Below are positions 46,707 to 57,904 of a stretch of DNA of 64,000 nt, in pieces. Source of the stretch: Dryomyza anilis (lineage: Eukaryota > Arthropoda > Insecta > Diptera > Dryomyzidae); the NCBI GenBank assembly GCA_951804985.1, contig OX638133.1, positions 65,755,867 through 65,819,866 of the forward strand, in the 5' to 3' direction. The notes under the pieces were generated by a model that made no database searches, had not been told where the DNA came from, and saw nothing but the letters and a program-made list of their open reading frames with translations. A program made the position numbers and the translations under genes. The first letter of the stretch is position 1. Each line of letters opens with the position of its first letter.

Positions 46707-46989
46707 TTAAAGAATTTGTCAAACATGACTTCAACAACTTGACTAGGTCCAGTTCCATACAGCTTAAAAATATGATCAGTTTCTGGTACATAACTATACA
46801 ATGCTCGAAACTGACAACCAGCATCGCGAAAAAGTACGAGAAAATGTTTTGCCTCCGACCTCGCAATTTTTTCAAGAACTTTTTGCTTAGCATCCCTATT
46901 AACTGCTCCAGGAAATACGCAATACTCCACTGCATTTAGAATAATGCCGCGATTCGATTTGGCTGCTGGTTGTTTATATAATTTTGGAC
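46707..46989 (-). CDS. Patronin: Patronin (CAMSAP), penultimate exon: core of the CKK domain
   Basis: Patronin binds and protects microtubule minus ends and organises non-centrosomal microtubule arrays. This exon encodes GPKLYKQPAAKSNRGIILNA and onward: the family's N-terminal CKK strand, AVNRDAKQKVLEKI, SEAKHFLVLFRDAGCQFRAL (the most conserved CKK motif), then YGTGPSQVVEVMFDKFFK. The acceptor TGTATTTTTAG and donor AA|GTATGC are consensus, and the phases fit both neighbours (G|GT from the upstream exon, AA|A to the downstream one). All key hydrophobic and FRDAGCQFRALY positions appear intact, so the gene is probably functional. Upstream coiled-coil and calponin-homology exons are outside the window. 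Confidence 0.95.
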
Positions 46990-47204
46990 CTAAAAATACA
47001 AAAAAATGCATTAGAAAAATGCTGTCAAAAATAATAATAAATCGTTTAAACAAATATGTTGGACATCTGACTAGATAGATCAATTTGTGTATAGTATCGA
47101 TACAATTCCTGATTTAAAACGAATATTTTCGAATATTATTTATAATCTTATTATCTGTTGTACTCCAAAGAATGTGAATGCAAATTTTTGCCATTCATTC
47201 ACAA

Positions 47205-47370
47205 AGTAGCGTCGGTTAGACTACGAACCGACAGATCCCGGGTTCGATCCCAGCGACAGTCAATATCTTTTTCGTAGAAAACCTATGCGACGCTACCTCT
47301 CGGCAGTCAATGGCAAACCGACAAGAGTAAAATATTGGCTCAAATTGTGGGAGAGCCTAAGTTTCTTTAT
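47205..47370 (+). mobile_element. tRNA-derived SINE, diverged partial copy
   Basis: GTAGCGTCGGTTAGACTACG and CGGGTTCGATCC correspond to A and B boxes, and CGACGCTACCTCTCGGCAGT with CAATGGCAAACC to the family body. The 3' half is mostly missing. The B box is closer to a canonical tRNA than in other copies, so this may be a distinct subfamily. Confidence 0.6.
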
Positions 47371-47783
47371 ATATTTTGTGTTTATAAAAACCGTAAAATA
47401 ATTGATCTAAAAAATTGAGTTTACACAAATTCATAAAATGAACTCTAGTTTCACGTACAGGCCAGGCAGGTTTTTCATCAATACTGTAGGACGATGTAAT
47501 AATAATAATAATAGAGTTTAGCTACTACAGCTAGCTATTTCGCACTTTCTCAAACATAAGGTTTAACACTAAGCCAGGAACGTACTCGGTACAGATGTTT
47601 TTTTTTAAATGTATTGATATAATATAAAATATTTTATTTTCTCACAGCTAATACCAAGAGAGTTTTTATGCTAGTGAAAACATTATCTGGAAATATTTAC
47701 CAATTATTTGGCTCGGACAATTCACAACATGTATTTTATATACATCACAAATTAATAATATTTTTATTATACAATATAGAATA

Positions 47784-50260
47784 TTAGTAAATGCGTCGCA
47801 GATTACTTTTAAGAGTTAATTTGGACATAGAGAGATTGAAAAAAGAACAGTTGTTTGCAAAGGTACACATGCGATTAAAAGGAGCACCTGTACCATAGTT
47901 TGTTCTATTAAAAGGTACATAAAAAATATTAGTATTAGTACGAATACTTCTACGATTGTCATTGATTTTAAAATAGTTTAAGAGCTCAGGAGAATCTATT
48001 ATTCCTGTAGATAGCTGATGTATATATACAATATCTGCATTTTTTCTCCTTACTTCTAAGGGTTGCAATCCTATTAAGATCAAACGATCTGAATAAGGTG
48101 GTAGATTATTATGATCTACCCAATTAAAATGGTATAATCCAAATCTAACGAACCTTTTTTGAATTCTTTCAATTCGGCTAATATGAGATTTATACATTGG
48201 AGACCAGACATGAGAAGCATATTCAAGGTGTGGTCGCACCAATGTTGTATATAATGTTTGTGTCACTAATGTGTTGTTGAATTCTTTGGCCCAACGTTTT
48301 ACAAATCCCAGCATTGCAGATGCTTTACTGCAAATTGTATCAATATGAACATTAAAAGTCAGCTTATCATCAAAGACTATGCCAAGATCCTTAATAAAGT
48401 CAGCTCGGTGTAGAGTTTGATTAGAAATTCTGTAATTGAAACATAGTTTTGATCTTTTTCGAGTAAATGACACTGTTTGGCATTTGCTTGCATTTAATAT
48501 TAAGCTGTTTTTTTGACACCAAACTTCAAAGGACTTCAGATCATCCTGAAGTAATTCACAATCGTCCTCTTTTTTTATTTCTTTATACAGTTTCATATCG
48601 TCAGCATATATGAGCAAACGAGAACTGGTGATGCTATGTGATACATCATTTATGGCCAATATGAATAATAGATGTCCTAAGTGACTACCCTGGGGCACAC
48701 CAGATGTTGCGATAAAGGTACATGATAAGCAGCCACGAAAACGTATTTGATAAGAGCGTGTATTCAGATAAGATTCCACCCAGTCTATAAAATACTGAGG
48801 AAACCCTAGCAGTTTCAATTTAAATATAATTAGTTTATGTGAAAGTTTATCAAAAGCCTTACTGAAATCAGTGTAAATGCAATCAACTTGGTTTCGTGAT
48901 TCAATTGAACGTAGACTAAAGCTAGTAAAGTCCAGGAGATTAGAGACAGTTGATCTACTATTTACAAAGCCATGTTGACGGGTGTCAATAATATCATGGC
49001 AATGTTTTTTAATGGAATGATAAACCATACGTTCGAAAAGTTTAGGAATACAAGATAATTTTGCGATTGGTCAATAGTTATTGACGTCTGTTTTGCAGCC
49101 CTTTTTAAATACTGGAGATATAAAAGATGATTTCCATAAGTGAGGAAAACAACTTTCAGAAAGAGATTTATGAAATAAGAAGGCCAATGGTTTGCACAAG
49201 GAAGAACTGCATTTTTTTAGTAATATTGGTGGAATACCATCAGGACCAGCGTTAGTATCTTCTTCTAATTGGCACATTTCTTCGAAAATAAGCTCAGGCG
49301 GAAGTATAATTGTTCCAAGCGACGTTTTAGGTAAAGATCCACCGTAATTAAAATAATTTAAATCTGGACTAAAATAGTCAGTACTAAATGATTTTCGAAA
49401 AAGATTGGCAAACAGTCCACATATTATATTAGGATCGTTTGTTAGTCCGTTATCCGATTTAAAAGAAGCGGGAAAACCATCACTCTTTTTTTTCAAATTG
49501 ATGAAAGACCAGAATTTATTTGGATCTCCTAACAGTTTTAAATTCATTTGTATCAAATAATCGCTGTAAAGACTGGCACAGAGGTTATTGAAATTCTCTG
49601 CAAGTCTACTATAGTTGTGTAGATCATCGGTATTTTGGGATCGAATATACTTATTCCAGGCTCTATTACGAGTATTTCTTAAATGTTTTAGATCTTTGGT
49701 GTACCAAGGATAGAATGAAGATGAGATGCGCTTTTGTTCAATAACAACAGAAAGTGAAATGCATTCAAACATAATTTTATAAAAGTTTTCGGTAATTATA
49801 TCCAAACTTTCAGAAAATATACAGGCGTTATGGTCATTAAATTTTAGATCAATTAATCTGTTCAAAAGATCATAATCAGCTTTTCTAAAATTAAAATAGA
49901 GCTGATCTTCCGTCACTAGGTCAGGAATTACTTCATCCGCTTGGTAAGCTATACCAAGAGGAGGATGGTAGTTATCAATATTAGATAAAGAGTAATTGGC
50001 ATTTGAAACTATTATTTTTGATGAATCTGTCGTGAAAACTAAATCCAATTGTTTGTGTTGGTGATTTTTTATACAACTAACTTGTTGTAAATCGGAACAG
50101 ATTGCGTCAACAAAAAGTTGATCAAGTCGAGAGGAGATATGAGAAGCATTAAAAAAAGTTTCATCGTCAGATAGCGACCAAGATATATTAGGCAGATTAA
50201 AGTCATAAATAAAATCAATAAATGATAGTAATAAAGGACAGGGAAGAGTGACGTCTTTTC
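47784..50260 (-). mobile_element. 5'-truncated LINE (Jockey/CR1-like) with one premature stop
   Basis: This is a non-LTR retrotransposon ORF2 on the same strand as Patronin. From the 5' side it carries the end of the endonuclease (DFNLPNISW at about 50200; ...DNYHPPLGI), a spacer (SSFYPWYTKDLKHLRNTRNR), and the start of reverse transcriptase (DTNAGPDGIPPILLKK). The RT core follows: QHGFVNSRSTVSNLL, YTDFSKAFDKLSHKL, SGVPQGSHLGHLLF and the catalytic YADD, then LEYASHVWSPMYK. The frame is open from about 50245 to the stop at 47784 except for a single TGA at about 49068 (NNY-stop-PIAKLSCIPK). The family usually has Arg there, so the change fits CGA to TGA at a CpG. The endonuclease N-terminus and any ORF1 are missing. 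The 3' end below 47784 is undefined. Confidence 0.9.
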
Positions 50261-50989
50261 AGGCGCAAAAGAGAGACTGAAAGACGTGAGTGTGAGGAGA
50301 TTGAGATACATGGGGCAGGAATGGGGCTCGATAATTCTTCGAGGAGATAAGACGCCTAGCCTGAGGTTCAAAAGCCGGAGCCTCTTCCTGTAAAGATGAG
50401 AACGGGAATCAAGTGACTAATATACAAAACACACTAAATATATGGAGCCCAGGTAGAAATTCCCATGTTCTAACAAAAGTGCTAGGCTTGTTACAAGCTT
50501 AAGGAAGCGCCAGTTCGCCTTCTACCTTCATTGCACTGCATGCGTTCATTATTATTACTTAGAAGAAATATCTGATTTAAATAAAAATCTTGTCGAATAA
50601 GAGTCTATGAATTATAGACGTATTATGTGTGTGGTAGCTGCACTAGCGGTATGCACACCAGCGACACTTGCACGATCAAAAGCAGAACTAAGATTCCTAG
50701 CAAACAGTTCACTATTGCAAATAAAAGTATGCTGTAAATGCAATTTAAAGTTTGCTAAAATTAACAATATAATTTTTTATTGATCATTATACTGACAATG
50801 GCTTGGTATGAAAAAAATTTATAGAATTTTATTGAAAAGATCAACCTCTAAGAATGCTCTATTGGTGAGAAAATCGATGTGGAGAATTTTCAGCGAAATC
50901 CGAACATTGGCTATAGACCCGCCGTGAATTTTGTGTTTTGGTACCCAAAATCAACCATTTCAAAATTGAATTGAAATGTTGTCTCCCAA

Positions 50990-51400
50990 ACGCAAGTGGA
51001 TCAATTCGTTTACATTTTTTATTTGCATTGCAATTGCAAATACATATCACATGTTCATAATATTTTTTTTGTGGCACATATATTGTAGCTGCGATCTCCC
51101 AGAGTATGAATATGAACACGGTTTTCCAATATCAATTCATTTAAAGGTTTTATTCCCATTTGAAATGGTACTATGAGATTTTTGAATCAAGTTAAATTTA
51201 TTAAATACAAATAAAAGCTGTATACGACTTGATATCGGGCAACCATTTTCAAATTCATACTAAGTGATGTCTCAGCTATGAAGTACATCCAACTTTTTTC
51301 AAACGTTCGACCAATAATTTTATATGCACTTGTTTTTCAAATGCAAATACGACCATTTAACGAATTGTTCCAGAAAAACGGTGATACACGTCTACTTTAT
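50990..51400. repeat. Second inverted pair of repeat family A
   Basis: 50990-51170 (TTTGCATTGCAATTGCAAAT, AGTATGAATATGAACACGGT, CCAATATCAATTCATTTAA) is mirrored by 51210-51370 (GACTTGATATCGGGCAACCA, TTTTTCAAATGCAAATACGA). The layout is the same as at 670-1575, only shorter. The paired arrangement in both places suggests that the palindrome itself is the mobile unit. Confidence 0.55.
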
Positions 51401-51520
51401 TTTTTTAGCCTACTTTAAGAATTTAAAAGTGTTACTACCTGAATTTCAATTCTGCCCATTTTTGGATTAGTCTACATCGTATTTATCTCTTGCAATACAA
51501 AAAAAGTTACAGATAAATAA

Positions 51521-51830
51521 TAATAATAATAGTTTGGCGCTACAGTCCTGTACAGAACTTCGGCCGAGCTCTCTCACCATTTTGAGCTGTGCGTGTTATA
51601 TTTGTACTCAAAGTGGTGGGACCTACAGTTTATTGCCGAATCCGAACGGCGGGTGAGAGCTTTTTCATAGGCAATGGTTTTTACTCTCGTAGGTTTGCCA
51701 TTTACTGACGAGAGGTAGCGCGGTATAGAAAAATGTTTCTATGAAAAGATGTTGTTAGCCCCAGTCCAGGCTTGAACCGGGGACCTTTCGGCTCGCAGTC
51801 CAACGCACTAACCACTGAGCTACCGCGGCT
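51521..51830 (-). mobile_element. tRNA-derived SINE with a clean target-site duplication
   Basis: It is a full-length inverted copy: (ATT)n tail, body, B box and GCCGCGGTAGCTCAGTGGTT head when read on the minus strand. AGATAAATAA flanks it at 51511-51520 and 51831-51840, an exact 10-bp duplication expected from LINE-driven retroposition. This is the youngest-looking copy in the window. Confidence 0.9.
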
Positions 51831-52147
51831 AGATAAATAAGTGCCAAAATTTCTACTATAAGTTTTATATGTTATATATTAATAGCTCCTCATTTAATTC
51901 CATTGATGCAAAGACATTCATGGTTTACACCCCTCCCATAACAGCGACACTTTACAGAGAAAATTTGATCTCCAGTCGCCGCATACGATTACGATACAAA
52001 CTGTCTACCTCTGTATTATTCCCAATATGCCCGAACGCTTAAATAGTCGGATTCACGTAAGCGTTAATTAACGGTAACGTCAAATAGAAAAACAGTTTTC
52101 TATTATTTTTATGTTGTAGTCGCGATGTTCAAGTACACTAAACCTGT

Positions 52148-52175
52148 ACGTTCGCAGTCCAACGCACTAACCTAT
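52148..52175 (-). mobile_element. SINE head scrap next to the Patronin donor site
   Basis: GTTAGTGCGTTGGACTGCGA on the minus strand matches the A-box region of the SINE family exactly. It lies 13 bp inside the intron from the donor at 52188, and no other part of the SINE is present. Confidence 0.55.
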
Positions 52176-52188
52176 GTAATGTACTAAC

Positions 52189-52383
52189 CTGAATATTCCA
52201 ACATTGAATTTGGCGTTGATGAAACATCACTAGATCCGTCATCGAAATCGCGGCACTTCGATACTAATCCTGGAGGCAATGAACCAGGTCCGGTCGGAGA
52301 TGGCATATGCCTGCCGGACATTACTATTCCTGGTGATGGCGCTCGTCGTGGAGGAGTTGCGCGTCCCAAGCCGGAATCTGTAT
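52189..52383 (-). CDS. Patronin: Patronin (CAMSAP), linker exon before the CKK domain
   Basis: The exon reads DTDSGLGRATPPRRAPSPGI (first residue completed from the previous exon), then a Pro/Ser/Gly-rich stretch RHMPSPTGPGSLPPGL, SKCRDFDDGSSDVSSTPNSM and LEYSG. Its low-complexity composition fits the disordered linker between the coiled coils and the CKK domain. Acceptor TGTCTAG, donor TCAG|GTTAGT, 195 bases, phases 1 and 1. The SP and TP dipeptides are possible proline-directed phosphorylation sites. It splices in frame to 46989. The internal ATG does not mark a start; this is an internal exon. Confidence 0.9.
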
Positions 52384-53102
52384 CTAGACAAACATGAAAT
52401 AAAATATAATATCATATTTTATGTATAAATTTAAGCCAAATTTAATAAAAACCATTAAGAAATATGTTTGTAAATACTATAAATATCCTACTCTTATGTA
52501 TAAAATTAAGGTAAACATATATATAAATTAAGATGAATTCAAGGAATTTTGAAAAAGTAAGCAGCGTTTTGTAGCATGAAAAACACATATAAAAGAATGC
52601 GGTCGGATATTACATTCATAAATAAAATTGCAAATAGTGCATCCGCGTTGAGCATTTATAAATATTTTACTAACCAATGTGCTCATTATCAGAACATTTT
52701 GATATACACAAATATTAATTTTGATAAACACAATTAATATATTTAATTATATTACAATTAATAATAAAATAAATGATTTTAGCAATAAATACAATTTTTT
52801 GTAAATGTTTGTTGGAAATAGATTTTACGGTTTAGTTAGTTTGGCGAGTAGAAAATGTCTCATATTCGTAACTTCCTAGTAAAAATAAAAATTGAACAAG
52901 TTCGTTAAATAAAATTAATAACACATGAGTTCAATTTGCAAAATTGGTTCGTTATTTTTATGTAATTTAAAAACGAAAAGAAAAAAACGTTTACATGTTG
53001 GATGTAAAAAAAAGTTTATCATAAAATTAGTTGTTATTTATTCTGAACGAAAGTTCGTTTTCATTTTGCTAAAGTTATATATAAAAGAAAACGAAAAATA
53101 TA

Positions 53103-53321
53103 GGGCCCTATTATGACTGGCGAAGCGAATGTAGTTGGCGAAGCGAACGTAAAAGAGCTATAACAGCATCCATTCGCCAGACTTCGCCAGAAAAAAGGAA
53201 ACTAAAGCAACGTAAAAATCATTCGCCTGAACTTCATTCGTATGGCGAATGGAAGCTGTGAAGCTTTATTCGTTCGTTCGCTTCGCCAAGTTCATTCGCT
53301 TCGCCAGTCATAATAGGCCCC
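53103..53321. mobile_element. MITE with GGGCCCTATTATGACTGGCG termini
   Basis: It is 219 bp with near-perfect inverted ends (GGGCCCTATTATGACTGGCG and CGCCAGTCATAATAGGCCCC). The interior repeats GGCGAAGCGAA/TTCGCTTCGCC words several times in both orientations. It is flanked by AT-rich TATA/ATA. It is non-coding. Confidence 0.8.
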
Positions 53322-53369
53322 ATAATACCACTTTTCACACACCGAGAGGAAAACGTAGTTATTCATAAC

Positions 53370-54499
53370 TACACCGAAAAAAATACTTTATTAAAAATAA
53401 CTAAAAATGTCTTTAAAATAAATACATATGTATTTGATTTACGTCCAAAAGCATATGTATTTATTTTTACTAAACTGATGTAGTTGTTTTTATATGGAAA
53501 ATTACTACATAATTTAACAGCTTTTCTATATAAAATTTCAATACATATGTATTAAAAAACCTACATTTTGTCTTTATTTATACGTCCAGAAATATGTAGA
53601 GAAATAACTACATATGCCTTTAATTTTACAATAACATGTAGTTATTTTACTTTGTTGTGATAATTTATTAAATAACATATTTATTTTTATTAATTCGGAA
53701 ATTTATATGAATGCATATTAATATAATTTTTTTAATACCAAAAATAAGATACAAGAATCGGAAAACTATTTAGTTGTATAGTACAAATACAACTAAAGAT
53801 TGTTACCCAAAACCACAAAAAAATCTACACATAAATAAATATATGAATAAATAAAAATATAAATAAAACTAAAATTTGCATGATCATAAGATGGAAGCAC
53901 CACTAAGTATCATCAGTTCTGATGACTCAAAGGAATGGCAAGCATTATTTTTTATTATTTTATTATAAACATTTTGTTTTAAAAATATAAACAAAACTTA
54001 GCTGTTTTTGAAAGTATATTATGTTTTCATATTTAGAGACATTTTAATAGAGCTGTTAATTTTAAGATTTTATATAATAAATTCAATTTTTTAAAATAAA
54101 AAATTAAATTTTTTTATAAAAACAATTAACTTTAAGTGATACATATTTTTGTATACAGGGGAATTTATAGTAAATTTATAGAATATATTTTATAGAAGAA
54201 TTTATAATAATATGTAAATAATTTATAATTTAATTTTTAAACTATAATACACAAAATAATTGTATAATACATTTTATGTATTATGTAGCACACGTATTTC
54301 AAAAATAAAAACTACAGAAAACAAATGCATACTACATATTCTGCAATATGTAGAAAACGAATTTCTAATACATTGTGTAGTAAAATCCAGACAAAATAAT
54401 ACAAATGTTTTAAAAACGATCAAAATGTAGTAGAACTGTATTTCTTCAAAACGAAGACATAAATGTAGTATAATTTACTACAATAATTTTTTCGGTGTA
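53370..54499. mobile_element. Nested TIR element (TACACCGAAAAAAAT...TTTTTTCGGTGTAC)
   Basis: It has inverted ends ACACCGAAAAAAAT and ATTTTTTCGGTGT, 1.13 kb apart. The interior is AT-rich, with repeated ATACATATGTATT and ACTACAT words, and has no ORF. Its ends resemble those of the host element (ACACCGARA), so the two may be related and one inserted into its relative's terminus. Confidence 0.6.
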
Positions 54500-54689
54500 C
54501 GGTTTCAACTACGGCGTGAATGAAAATCCTCCGACAACGCAACGTAGTCAATTCTAACTACGTTTGTAAATTGACTTCGGCGTAGTTACGTTCAACTTCG
54601 ACATAATTATAAAAATATATTTTTGATTAACTAGGCCATAGTGAAATATAATTAATTCAAAATTTCAAATAATAAAATATTGCAATTTT

Positions 54690-55160
54690 TCCCGATAGTC
54701 TTGCGGTTGCCAGCGTATGCCACTGCCATGGAGAAGTCCTGGAGCTTCTGCAACTCCTCAATGTGGCGATGCATTGAGGGTACGCATTTTATAGAACTTC
54801 GACTTGTAAACGTTCAGTTCGGCAGCAGCTCAGCATACTGCGCCTGAGAGCATTTCATTATATTCTGTTGGAGGATGCAGCTGTACCAAATTAATGTTCT
54901 ACTTTTCTTTGACAGTCCTGCAAGATTTAATTTTCATGCAACGTCTAATCCTGTTAAGTACATGGAAGAATTTGATATTCTTAGTGTCAGTGGTCATTAT
55001 TCTTCGTAATACGCAGTTGCTGTGGTGATAATATTTTACTGAACATTCAATTTGCGAATAAATTTAGTCACTTATCAGCAGTTCTTTGGATACATCTTCT
55101 CGACATAAATAAGGCAGGCGCGATTGCCCAGGGTTCCATTGACCCGAAAATTAAATAAAT
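54690..55160 (-). pseudogene. Unidentified decayed coding fragment
   Basis: The region is less AT-rich than its surroundings. On the minus strand it shows protein-like pieces in shifting frames: GTLGNRACLIYVEKMYPK, SNCVLRRIMTTDTKNIKFFH, VLNRIRRCMKIKSCRTVKEK, and then EELQKLQDFSMAVAYAGNRK. I cannot name the family. It could be cargo of the surrounding TIR element or a captured host-gene piece. Confidence 0.4.
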
Positions 55161-57904
55161 ACATGCAATTCGGCAGAACACATTTTTGGTTCTAGCGTAG
55201 AATAGAAATTTTTAATTTATGTTTTTGTTTTAAAACGTCATTAGAATCAATACGTGATAGTTTATTTATTGGAACGTAGTCGTTTACAATGTTTTTTGAA
55301 TTAATTAGGGAAAATAGTCGATAGTTTACTACGTTTTTCTCTCGGTGCAGAAAATGTTAAATGTCAGTGCATATATTTGAAAAGACACGATCGAAACAAA
55401 GAAAACAGAAACAGCACAGCTTTGTCTATTTTGTCTGTTGAGTTGCAAGTGTTTCTAAAGTAAATGGGTATATTCAGTTTGATACGACACACATTGGGAA
55501 AAACATAGCCAAAACGCTCGCATTGCACACTGTTTACGCTGATAATAAAAAAAGCTGGCAAAATCATTTTTCAGAATTGCCTAGAAGTATCCAATATTGA
55601 TTTTATTTCAAAGAAATCAGACTTAGCCATCAATATTTTTTTTTACTTGTAACATTGATTTTTATAAGAAATTGACGTCTATTTACAATAATTTTAATAT
55701 GGCTATAAAAAGTGGAAATAAGTTCCGACTTTTTATAGCGGTTTATAGTTCAAAGATTTTTAAAATAGCGGTTCCGATTCTGTATCCTACCAAAAAAAGC
55801 ATTATATGGGTTCCGTATCCAGATCGATAACGATTCAGATTCCAAAAATCAAAACGGTTCAGGTTCTCACGTTTCCATAGCTTTTTCATGTCTTTCCGTA
55901 CTTCTTCGTGTCTTTTTATATCCCGAGCTATACGTGCTGTGCTTCTCGTGCGTGCCTGTAAATCGTGCCCGTGCGTCTCCGTGCGATAAAAAACAGGCAC
56001 GCACCCATCTCTAGTACCGACCTGAATTCAAAGGTTGGTTAACCAAACTCCATGATTGTCTTGTTCAGTCAGATATAATATGGCAGTGCAGAGTAGCACC
56101 ACTTTCGGCTGCAAAGTGGTTCCTCATTCTAATAATACAACATGAATTTTACATAAACTTTTAAAAATGTATTCAAATGTACGCAACATATTTTTTTTCG
56201 AAAAGTAAATAGAAATATTCTGAGTTTGCCTAAAAAAATTAGCGCTCGCTACCGCCCGCTTTATGAATACGAACTGGATTTCACGGACAAGTTCAAACAT
56301 TTTTTTTTTTAAAGTAGAATTTTTGAATTAATTAAAACTAAAATATCAAGATAAATCATATTTTTAAAAATATTATAAATTATAATATTTTTTAAAAAAT
56401 TCAAAATGGCGGCAATAATGTCACAATACATGGCGCAGAAAATTTACAAATAACTATTTATAGGTAAACTTTTGTATGCAAAAATGGAATATTAGAAGCC
56501 AAATACAACTATTTTAAAATTTAAATATTAAAATATAGGTAATGAACAAAAAAAAAAACAACAGAACGCTCGTTTGGGCCGCATAGTAATTTTATTTTTA
56601 ATAAATCTTTTAATATGTAATGTAATTAAGGATTTTTTTTTTGAAAAAATATACTATCCAAAATATAATATCTCCATTTTGCAATAAAAAATGTTTACAT
56701 TAACCAATGCATTAACCGTCAAAAATGACGTTAATTTATGCAGATACAATTTCTAGGATTAAAGGACCCCATATTGGATCCGCCATTTCTAATTATAAAA
56801 TTTTAATTTCGAACTCGTAATCACTGGCCCCAAAAACCACTTTGCATAAGAGTTACGATCTACGGTCATGTTAGATTATTTTTATTGACTTTTTCTATAG
56901 CAAATACTGTTATTGTCAAAGCAGTAACCAATCGCTGTACAATCGCCGTTGAAATCTGGTAATATTATGAACATTAACTGCATATCTTTGATAATTAATT
57001 AAATTTGTATTGAAACATTTTTGTTTAAAGAAGTAGCAGGCTTTGGGAGGTGGCAAAACTGCTCACTGCAATTCTCACTCATTCTCGTTTTTTCCTCTCA
57101 CACCTCTTATGAAAAATTTTAAATCACTAAAGATTTAAATTACTTCAAATCTTGAATGTGAAAAATTATTGCTTCAAATCATGAGTGAGAAAAGTGATTT
57201 GAGCAAAGTGATTACAAAATCATTTGCGTGTATGTAGCAATCATATGATTTGACAAATGATTTTCATAGTTTTGGGATTGAATCATTTGACTTGAAAACT
57301 GATTGCGGTTTTTTTATGATTCAAAATCATAACTAACGAACAAATGATTGAAATCACTGAATTAAAACTGAATTGAAATCTTGTGATTCCAATCAAAGCC
57401 TTAGCTTAATATTTCGAGGAATCCAATGATTTAAAATGTGATTGGAACTTATGATGATTCAATCTATAAATGATTTAAACAAAAATTTTAAAATAGATTT
57501 ACACTTATTGATTGATTTAAATCTAAAAATATTTTAACAAATTAATTAAAACTAGATTGCAATCTATTTCTTGGAAAAGATTTGAGATTTGTTTTTTTCA
57601 ATTCAGATAAATGCATTGAAGTTCACGAATTAAATCAATTTCTTAGATTTTCAAATGATTTAAATCCAAAAAAGATTCAATCTTTCACAACTCTGAGATA
57701 TGGGTAGTTAAACTTATGGATATTTATTTAAGGTTTTTTTTTTATAAATTGTGTATTTTCAATGGAATATAATTTGTTTGGATCAACTCGATAAACCACA
57801 TACATACTGATTAGTAGGATCTTTTATCTACATGTCAGTGCCAAATTAATCTGCAAATATCTGCAACTTATTATGATTTTTCGATTTTAAGATATGTCAA
57901 GTAG

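Larger units (their letters stand above)
46990..52188 (-). other. Patronin: Patronin intron (5.2 kb) with LINE and SINEs
   Basis: This intron lies between the linker exon and the CKK core exon, GTTAGT to TTTTTAG. It carries a same-strand LINE (47784-50260), an inverted family A pair (50990-51400), a SINE with a clean target duplication (51521-51830), a degraded SINE (47205-47370) and family A scraps (47390-47500). 50260-50980 is unassigned. Confidence 0.85.
53337..55348. mobile_element. Outer TIR element (ACACCGAGAG...CTCTCGGTG) with a second element nested in it
   Basis: ACACCGAGAGGAAAACGTAG at 53337 and CTACGTTTTTCTCTCGGTG near 55330-55347 are inverted. Words with ACTACG, CAACTTCG and GGCGTAG lie inside each end. 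The nested element at 53370-54499 splits it. The remaining interior includes a coding-like fossil at 54690-55160. Confidence 0.55.

Noticed and set aside
46304..47083. Longer exons for Patronin as suggested by the open frames
   Set aside because: The frames run past splice sites into AT-rich intron; homology stops exactly at the consensus acceptors and donors.
52184..52369. A 61-residue independent gene
   Set aside because: It is an internal Patronin exon: acceptor and donor are consensus and the phase fits the CKK exon.
55743..56000. 85-residue Arg-rich ORF as a gene
   Set aside because: Composition reflects GGTTCCG/CGGTTC-type degenerate repeats; no domain and no splice context.
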